In this document: positions 56,654-64,000 of the stretch, piece by piece
Layout of the letters: each line of letters starts with the position of its first letter
Position numbering within the stretch: the first letter of the stretch is position 1
From: Paragorgia papillata
Lineage: Eukaryota > Cnidaria > Anthozoa > Scleralcyonacea > Coralliidae
DNA: 64,000 bases
Reading direction: 5' to 3'
NCBI GenBank assembly: GCA_035771165.1
Contig: JAWNZC010000320.1
Coordinates: 744,001-808,000 of the forward strand
The notes under the pieces: model-generated
Told to the model about the DNA's origin: nothing
The model's database searches: none
Seen by the model: only the letters and a program-made list of their open reading frames with translations
Translations under genes and position numbers: made by a program

Positions 56654-57915
56654 ATGGCGGGTGCTGACAGTGCTGACTTAGATAGTACCCTATTGAGTGA
56701 AAGTAGAGATTCCGATGATTCCAGTTCTATACTGAGTTCGCTTTCTACAACCGAGATGGGCAGTCTTAAATGGTATGGAACGTTTGAAGCCCTTCAACAA
56801 CTAGTTAATGACCTACTAAAGGTAAAGTCGAAGTGGGCTTCGCCTGGTTGAGGGAGTCGATTGTTTGAAGGCGAAGAAGTGGCTATTCGTTGGTATTCCA
56901 ATAATCGTTCGCTAACACTAAAAGGTGAGAAAGCAGATGATCTAAAGTCACAGCTTCTGCTGTGGGTAGATAAGGATAAGGAAAGATTGATCGATCATAC
57001 ATTTCTTGAAAATGATGTTGGAAATATAAACTGCGATCTAAATAATAATTTGAACAACAACATGGCAAGTGGCTTTGTTTCGTCCACGAATAATTGTTGC
57101 TCAACCAAGCAGGATCTGGACGATTTAACAAGATCTGTGAATAAACTTAATGACTATGTAGAAAGTAAAATCGATCTCATCACTAAGGAAATTGATGAAA
57201 TGAAGGGTAAAGTAGACGGTGATTATAACGAATCGCGTCTATGATGCAATCTTTACGAGAGGAGAATCGTGAATTGAAAGTCGCTAATGACGCTCTGCAA
57301 GAGAGAACTAACACCTTATTGTTTGTATCTTCTGATTTAAAAGCTAGCCTTCTGGCATGTGAAAACGAAAAAAAAGCCTAATGACTGTACTGCAGCTGCT
57401 CAAAACGGAAACTGATAATTCTCAACGTGTCCCCTCAAAGTCAACCCACGACGATCAAACGTGGAAAGTTGCAGGTAACAGGAGGGGAAGAGATAAACCC
57501 ACTAAATCGCCCGGGGCGACATCGAAGGACATGCTTGATTATGTAAAACCAGAAACCTGAAAGTCACCAGAGCATATTATTATACATGTTGGTACAAATG
57601 ATCTGAAATTCAATGAAGCAGAATCTGTAGAAAACAACATAATAAAGGTATGTGAGCAAATTTCACAAATCAGCCCCAAGACGAGAATAACTCTTTCCCA
57701 AGTCACGCTGAGAAAGGATGTGCATGCCTGGTATTGAAAACAAAGTTAATGATCTAAATGATCGCCTTAGTAATCTTTGCAGTCGGAGAAATTGGACCCT
57801 GATTAACAACTCTAACATTAATGAAAAGGGCCTAGATCGATTCGGATTACATTTGAACAGATCTGGTGCAGCTATTTTAGCCAAGAATGTAATTAACTGT
57901 ATAAAAGGTTTTTAA
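56654..57915 (+). pseudogene. LINE ORF1 with SGNH-type C-terminus, decayed
   Basis: Starts MAGADSADLD at the insertion boundary. The N-terminal fold parallels ORF1 of the 31.6-kb LINE (a WAS...EEVAIRWYSNNRSLTLKG segment); a coiled coil follows (57100-57350). The SGNH-like end has HVGTNDL (near 57585) and RFGLHLN (near 57840); the GDS block is not found. A TGA at 56849 and several frameshifts disrupt it. The intact Asn in GTND contrasts with the Lys of the other ORF1. Confidence 0.78.
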
Positions 57916-58587
57916 CACCCCTATCATTGGGCCTACCTCTAATAATAATCTTTTGCAAGGCCCTCTACAAAACAGTTCTGTTAGATTTGACGTGAATCCA
58001 TTCAACATAATACAAAAAATCGGTTTAATCTTATTTCATATTAATATACAGGCAATCTCTAATAAAGTAGACCTCATCAAGCGTATGATAGCCAATTCCT
58101 CCTTGGATAGACCAAAAGATAATATTGTATTCTGTTTTTCTGAAACTCACTTAAATTCGGTATGGTCTAATTCAGAACTCCAAATTGATGGTTATACCAT
58201 CATTAGAAAGGATAGGACATATGCAAAAGGTGGTGGCCTTTTGCTTTACGTACCTATCGGACTAAAGTTTACGTATAGAAGTGATTTTAAAGTACCTAAT
58301 GAAAACTCACATCTTGAGTATATTTGGCTTGAATTCCAATTTCCTAAAACCAAGTCTTTTCTTGTTTGTTTCATATACCAACCAGGTAATACTAATTCTT
58401 GGAGGGATGAGCTAAATTGTATGCTGGATGAGATCGACAACGAGCATAAAGAAATTATAATGCTTGGAGATTTTAATACAAATTACCTTAATAAGAAAGA
58501 TTACAAATATTCATAACATTACATCCCAATACCACTTAACCAAGGTCATTGAATCAGTTACTAGACCTGTGTCAGGAACTATTATTG

Positions 58588-58590
<3 letters not shown>

Positions 58591-58646
<56 letters not shown>
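58591..58646. repeat. (AT)n microsatellite inside LINE ORF2
   Basis: About 28 AT units replace or expand the end of the endonuclease's IIDYI segment. Confidence 0.97.
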
Positions 58647-58649
<3 letters not shown>

Positions 58650-60499
58650 ACGTGACGATTTAGTCCTTAAATCTGGTGTTTTACCAGTTGGTTTAAGCGA
58701 CCAATTACCTATATTTATAACTAGGAGACTTAATGCAGAAAATTTTAAGCCACGTGTCTGCAATAATATTATAAAATATCGTAGCAAAAAAAACATAGAC
58801 ATTAATAGTTTCTGTCGGGATCTTGAATCAATTTATTCTGATGTTTGGAATAAGTTTGATAACCCTAAAATGTTGGAATTTTGGCATAAGGACTTTTTGT
58901 TAGTGCTAGAAAAACATGCTCCAATAAATAGTAAACGAGTGCGAGTAAAACGCCTGCCAGGGTGGTTTAACAACTCAATTCGAGATGCACGTTAATTGAG
59001 AGATAAATTTCTAAAGGAAGTTAGACGGACAAATAACAACGAAAAATGGCTTCAATTTAGAAAATGGAGAAATAGGACAGTTCACTTCATTAAAAATTCT
59101 AAGAATGCATATTAATACGTCAACTGTGGAGTATCTTTAAAAATCTTATGCCGTCTAATGCCAGGCCATCACCTACTGCTTTGGTTATTGATGGTAAAAC
59201 TATAGATGATCCTAAAGAAATCGCGAACCTTTTCAATTCATATTACGCTTCGATAGCAGTAAATCTTTTCTCATCATCAGCACAATCAAATCTAAATTAT
59301 CATGATATACAGGGTAAAGCGGATGAGACCAAGTTTTCAATTCCGCTTATGACTCTTGATAATGTTCAAAATCATCTTAATAAACTTGATATAACCAAAG
59401 AAACTGGTCTTGATGCATACTTTATAAAAATTTGTAAAACAACCATAGCCCCTGTTCTACTGCGTTTATGTCATTTAAGTATTAAAACTGAAATTTATCC
59501 CGATCTGAGGAAAAAAGCTAAACTTATACCTGTGTATAAAACCGATAACCAATTGGAAAGAGCCAATTATATGCCTATTTCTATTTTAGCTATTGTTTCA
59601 AAAATCCTTGAGCGACACGTGTCTGTTTCATACACGTATTATCTTACAACCAACAATATTCTATCTGGTCACCAACATGGTTTTAGGGCTTATCATTCTT
59701 GTGAAACATCGTTAATTACAATTTTTGAATCTCTTTTAACGACCATTGAGCAAGGCGAAATGAATGGAATGCTCTTAATTGATTTCTCTAAAGCTTTCGA
59801 TCTAGTTGACCACACAATTCTTCTACAGAAATTAGCTAATTATGGCATTTCCTTAGCAGCCTTGAATTGGTTTAGATCACACCAGTGTACCTCAAGGTTC
59901 TAGTCTTGGACCTCTTTTATTTCTTGTATTTATAAATGATTTGCCACTAAGTTTAGGGATATGTAGTCCATTTCTATTTGCTGACGATTCTACCTTCTTA
60001 CTCATAGGTATAATGAAAGTACCATTAGTAATAATCTAAAATTAGACTTAAATCATATATTCAAAGCGTAAATTTCAAGCTGCTTCTTCCCTTATGGTGC
60101 AACTTAATAACATGGTTATTGAGGAGGTAAAGACGGCAAAACTTCTTGGTATTACATTTGACTGCAATTTAAAATGGGATTGTCAAATTAATTTAATTTA
60201 TAATACGATTAACTCGAGACTTTACTTGTTTAAAAGAATCCGACAAAGCCTTCCTCTTAGCTTTCGCATTCAATTCTACTACTCTTTAATTTATCCTCAC
60301 TTGTTATACTGTTGTACCATATGGGGTAATGCAAGAAATTAGTTACTCAATGATTTATTACAACTACAAAAAGAGCAGCCAGACTAATACTTGAACAGGA
60401 TACTAGAGCTCATTCCATTGAATTATTTCGCCAACTTGAATGGATTCTAATTCATAACATCTTCAAACACTTAATAATTCATGAGGAAAATTCAAAAGA

Positions 60500-60745
60500 A
60501 ATTAAAGTTTAATCAGTGTTTTTATATGTGATAAAGATACCTCCTGATTTACATAAACTTTAGCTTTGATTTTCTCGGCTTAGACAAGGTTATTTTTCGA
60601 GCTTACTACGCCAATGAACTTACCAAGTGGTTCATTTTTTAAGCCGTTCAATAAACTCCCAGTTTGTGTTTTATCAGATATAAAAACACTCGGCTTCGCC
60701 TCGTGTCTTTATATCTGATAAAACACTTCTGCATGCTCGTTTATT
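60500..60745. repeat. small hairpin-bearing element in LINE ORF2
   Basis: Interrupts the ORF2 C-terminal region. Its right half (60667-60726) is a palindrome TGTTTTATCAGATATAAA... with centre TCGGCTTCGCCTCG. Likely a MITE; exact ends are uncertain. Confidence 0.6.
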
Positions 60746-61246
60746 AAACAGTACATTAAAATGAGGAAAATCCTGCAAACGTTTAACACCTTGAAAACAT
60801 CACTACCTAGTGATATAAGAAATATGTTTACCTTCTGCAACGAGACATCCAGTGTCAACACACGATCATCTCTAACAAATCTGAAAATTGTTGCTATCAA
60901 AATTGAGTTTGCTAAGTCTAATTTCATACAGTGGTGCAAGTCTTTTCAACTCATTGCCTGATGATCTGAAAGATATTGCTAGTCACACTGTTATTTCATA
61001 TAAGAAAAAAATTTAAAAATTCTTTATTGCCTTAAATCACAATGTTGACTATGTTAGTAAATTTAGCTGCAATGTTTATAAACATGTTGTTGTTTGTCGC
61101 TGTATCACCTACCAATCTAATTTTGGTTGGCGATGCGGCGACAAATAGCTACATGTCTGTAGAGGGCCATTAGGTAGAATACCGCTGAAAAACTGTAATA
61201 ATGTAGAAAATACCTTCTTAAAATAAAGTTTTAATAATAATAATAA

Positions 61247-63772
61247 AAATCTACTCCCGCAGCAGCACAACGCCTTCAAACTTTATATCGTCATTCTAAG
61301 AAAAGAGCTGCTCGGAAAATCCTCTCTCCTAACAGTCCTTTCTACTCTGGATCAACAGATAAAGCAGAATCGTTCTTTAGAAATACATTTTCCTTTCCTC
61401 ATGTTACACTACATCTCGTCAAGACAAATTAAAAGATCTCGTTACACCTGCTCCGAGCGATGACTTTCTCTTTTCACCTCCTTCTTCTGATGAAATCCGT
61501 CGAAAACTCTTCTCTGCCGCCAATACCTCTTATGGGCCTGATCGCGTGGAATACCGTCACTTTCAAGCAACGGTGCTCATCCATAAGAAAGGCAGCACAG
61601 ACGATCCTTCTAACTTTAGACCCATCGCCTTAATGTCGCGTCTCTACAAGTTAGTTATGGGAGTTATCGCCAAACGACTAACATCATGGGCCATTGATCA
61701 CGATCTTTTATCCAAAGAACAGAAGAGTGCTCGTCCCAGTGAAGGTTGTTATGAACATATCTTTCTCCTCCAGTCCGTCGTAGGTGATGCCCGACGTAAT
61801 CGGAAAAATGTTTTTGTCGCTTGGCTTGATCTTCGCAATGCTTTTGGAAGTATCCCTCATTCTGCTATCACCACTACCCTTTCCCATATTGGAGTACCAC
61901 AACCACTAATTGAAATGACCACCAATTCTTATTCTGGAGCCATCACCAAAATACGTACCCCCACCATTTTGACCTCTGATATACCAGTTTTATCAGGTGT
62001 CAAGCAAGGTTGTCCGTTAAGCCCAATCATTTTCAATTTGACCATCGACATAATTTTACGAGCGATTAAACAAAAAGCTTCAGACATTGGTCCTGCTAAA
62101 CTTCATGGTATACCTGTCTCTGCCTTTGCTTATGCTGATGATCCTGTCATAATCTCCAGAAATAAAGATCGACTCCAGAAACTCTTAGATGCTGCTTCTT
62201 CTACTGCGACAACCCTTGGTTTATCCTTCAGACCTGATAAATGCGCCTCTATCAGCCTCACCTGTTCCAGATCTAATCATTCTGAATCTTCTTTTGAACT
62301 TAATGAATTCATCGTCCAGAATAATTCTATTCCTCCACTTGATCGTGAACATCCTTACAAATACCTTGGTGTTCCTATTGGCTTAATCCATGACTCAGAT
62401 AACTTTTCTGACTTGGTTCAAAACCTTTCACGTGATTTGGACAACATTAAGAAATCTCTTTTGCTCCTTGGCAGAAATTAGACATGATCCGTACCTTTCT
62501 TCAACCTTCCTTAACATTCGCCCTTCGTGCTGGTTACCCTAAAAAAGAACACCTTCGTGAATATCGTTCAACTCTCGTTTCCACCATTCGTAGAATATGT
62601 TCTCTACCATCTCGAGCTTCTGCTTCCTACATCTTCACTCATAAACGCGCTGGTGGTCTTGGCCTCCTTGATCCAATCCTTGAAGCTGATGTTCAAGCAA
62701 TAATTCATTCGGTTAAGTTTTCTATCTTCCTCCGACCCGACTGTAATTCACATTGCTAATGCTGAATTAAACGAAACCATCCGACATGCCTCCCGATCTA
62801 ATCCTACTTCTGCTCTGAAATCCAACTATCTGTCCAGCCTTCCTGATGACCGTTTAAACAACATACATTACCGCATTCAATCGTTGTGGACCCGAGTCCG
62901 CAAATCCACTCGTAACCTTGGTATTGAAATTAAATTCTATGACAATGGTCTTCCTGTCCTTTCATCGCAAAACTCCGGTACTGTTCTTGCTAAAGAAGCC
63001 AGTCGTTTCCTGCATTTTCATGTCCAAGATCGATTCGCTTCTACTCTATTTGCTCTTCCTGATCATGGAAAAGTTACTCGAGCGCTTACTACTGACACCT
63101 TCGCCAATGGATCTACTTGGCAATACAATGGCCTCAACATCCGTTTTAGAGACTGGCGTTTTATCCACCGTGCTCGACTCAATTGTCTTCCACTTAATAA
63201 TGTCAAGAGTCGGTGGTCTAATGCCAGCCCAAAATGTCGCCGTTGTACTTCGGATGAGACAATTTTTTCATGTCTTGTGTCACTGCCTTCCTAACATGCC
63301 TAGTATTCTTCGCAGACACAACACCATAGTAGACCGTATCACCAACGCCGTTCAACATGGTACCATTACTACCGACAAACAAGTTCGTGCCGCCAGCTCT
63401 CGTTTACGTCCTGGCATTATTGTTGAAGAGGATAACAAAGTACTTATCATTGATGTTTGTTACCCATTTGATAATAATGCTGAAGCCCTTCATGATGCTC
63501 AACAACGAAAAATCAATAAACATGAAGGGCTGAAGCAATTTTTCATTGGTCAAGGCAAGCAATGTGAGGTCTTTGGTTTTGTCGTTGGTGCTCTCGGCTC
63601 CTGCCATCCTCCAAATGAAAATGTTTTACGACACCTTGGAATGTCCAAAAGATACCGTTCCTTGTTCAGAAAACTTTGTTGCACTGACGCAATTCAAGGC
63701 TCGACAAACATTTACCGGGAACATCTTGGCATCACAGAAGATGTCTTAGAAGTAGAAGTTGATCCTGAGTAA
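61247..63772 (+). pseudogene. R2-like ORF, reverse transcriptase and restriction-like endonuclease part
   Basis: RT blocks include VLIHKKGSTDDPSNFRPIAL, FVAWLDLRNAFGSI, GVKQGCPLSPIIFNL and an intact FAYADD (near 62130), then KYLGVPIG. The C-terminal half has GGLGLLDP, a CCHC knuckle (CRRC near 63240, with the His and last Cys in a shifted frame) and a restriction-like endonuclease core (RPGIIVEEDNKVLIIDV, near 63410; the usual PD box reads PG). Frameshifts or stops lie near 61430, 62480, 62735 and 63265. This enzyme nicks a specific target and primes reverse transcription in active relatives; this copy is dead. Confidence 0.87.
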
Positions 63773-64000
63773 ACTGTTCACATATTGACTCGTATTAATA
63801 TTGTTATGTCAGAACTTTACTTTGGAACTTCTTTAAACATATTAACCCTTTAAATTTTATTACCAATTTTCTTTAAGAATTAAATTATTTCATGTATATA
63901 ATTATCTATATTTGTATGACCATTAATGGCACTTATTGTTATCTCGAAGGACTTAATCAAGACCCATCACCTGTAAATTTTAATTTGTAATAAAAAATCA

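Larger units (their letters stand above)
57953..60970 (+). pseudogene. LINE ORF2: endonuclease and RT, decayed
   Basis: An APE-type endonuclease (FCFSETHLNS, GGGLLLYV, GDFNTNY) is broken at 58516, then by (AT)n at 58591. RT at 59148-59903 has LLIDFSKAFDLVDH; GVPQGSSLGPLL and FADDST follow in a shifted frame near 59885-59990. Later blocks lie at 60094-60342 (AKLLGITFD, LLYCCTIWGN) and 60761-60960, split by a hairpin element. Multiple stops; dead. Confidence 0.85.
56644..61246 (+). mobile_element. CR1/L2-like LINE inserted into the R2-like element
   Basis: Carries ORF1 and ORF2 remnants and a (TAA)n tail at 61230-61245; R2-like sequence resumes immediately after. It is itself interrupted by (AT)n and by a hairpin element. 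Confidence 0.87.
54955..64000 (+). mobile_element. R2-like LINE with nested LINE insertion
   Basis: Components in order are N-terminal zinc fingers (55015), a Pro/Ser-rich region, [insertion 56644-61246], RT, CCHC knuckle and restriction-like endonuclease to 63772, then a 3' UTR running to the window edge. Net length without the insertion is about 4.4 kb. Confidence 0.85.

Overview
The window looks like transposon-packed nuclear DNA from an invertebrate animal, most probably a cnidarian such as an anthozoan. That is an inference from AT-rich sequence with GT-AG introns, abundant CR1/L2-like LINEs, Penelope, R2-like and ISL2EU elements, and a Polinton/Maverick with adintovirus-like genes. No species marker is visible. 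Only one recognisable host gene is supported: two minus-strand exons of a four-domain-type voltage-gated cation channel, at 42137-42391 (S1-S2) and 11122-11316 (S3-S4). They join in phase across an apparent 30.8 kb intron, and most of the rest of the window is mobile DNA in or beside that intron.

1-9.3 kb: a decayed Polinton/adintovirus-like provirus. A broken protein-primed DNA polymerase B runs rightward from beyond the left edge and contains a spliceosomal intron. Leftward genes follow: maturation protease (truncated by a tRNA-like fragment), major capsid protein (broken), a basic core-like protein, penton-like minor capsid protein (one stop), chromodomain integrase (intact), a small Cys-rich ORF, a short Bcl-2-like protein and a triple GRF zinc-finger protein. 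A TATA box and a cluster of AP-1 sites lie upstream of the last gene. No packaging ATPase and no terminal repeats are visible here.

9.3-16.1 kb: minisatellite, the channel S3-S4 exon, small inverted-repeat elements, a CR1/L2-like LINE with a mutated catalytic box, and two LINE tails each running into CTGT/CTAT microsatellite. 16.1-27.5 kb: sequence bounded by inverted 21-bp ends with TCACATGTGA-rich subterminal repeats. It holds a satellite with alternating monomers, a complete but internally rearranged 4.9-kb ISL2EU element (THAP-DDE transposase, YqaJ nuclease, SWIM finger) and a possible small two-exon gene. 27.5-36.1 kb: a chain of LINEs separated by TCTA/TCTG microsatellites, including a nearly intact LINE with an SGNH-esterase ORF1 and an ORF2 carrying two stops.

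36.6-40.7 kb: rearranged Penelope-like fragments, two of which share the same loss of the catalytic YVDD region, with another LINE fragment inserted. 41.2-42.6 kb: MITE-like elements around the S1-S2 exon. 42.76-52.78 kb: a giant 10-kb foldback structure whose arms enclose about 5.4 kb of TTCCTTATC-type polypyrimidine that flips to polypurine at 48.77 kb. 55-64 kb: an R2-like LINE (zinc fingers, RT, CCHC, restriction-like endonuclease) interrupted by a 4.6-kb CR1/L2-like LINE, itself interrupted by (AT)n and a hairpin element.
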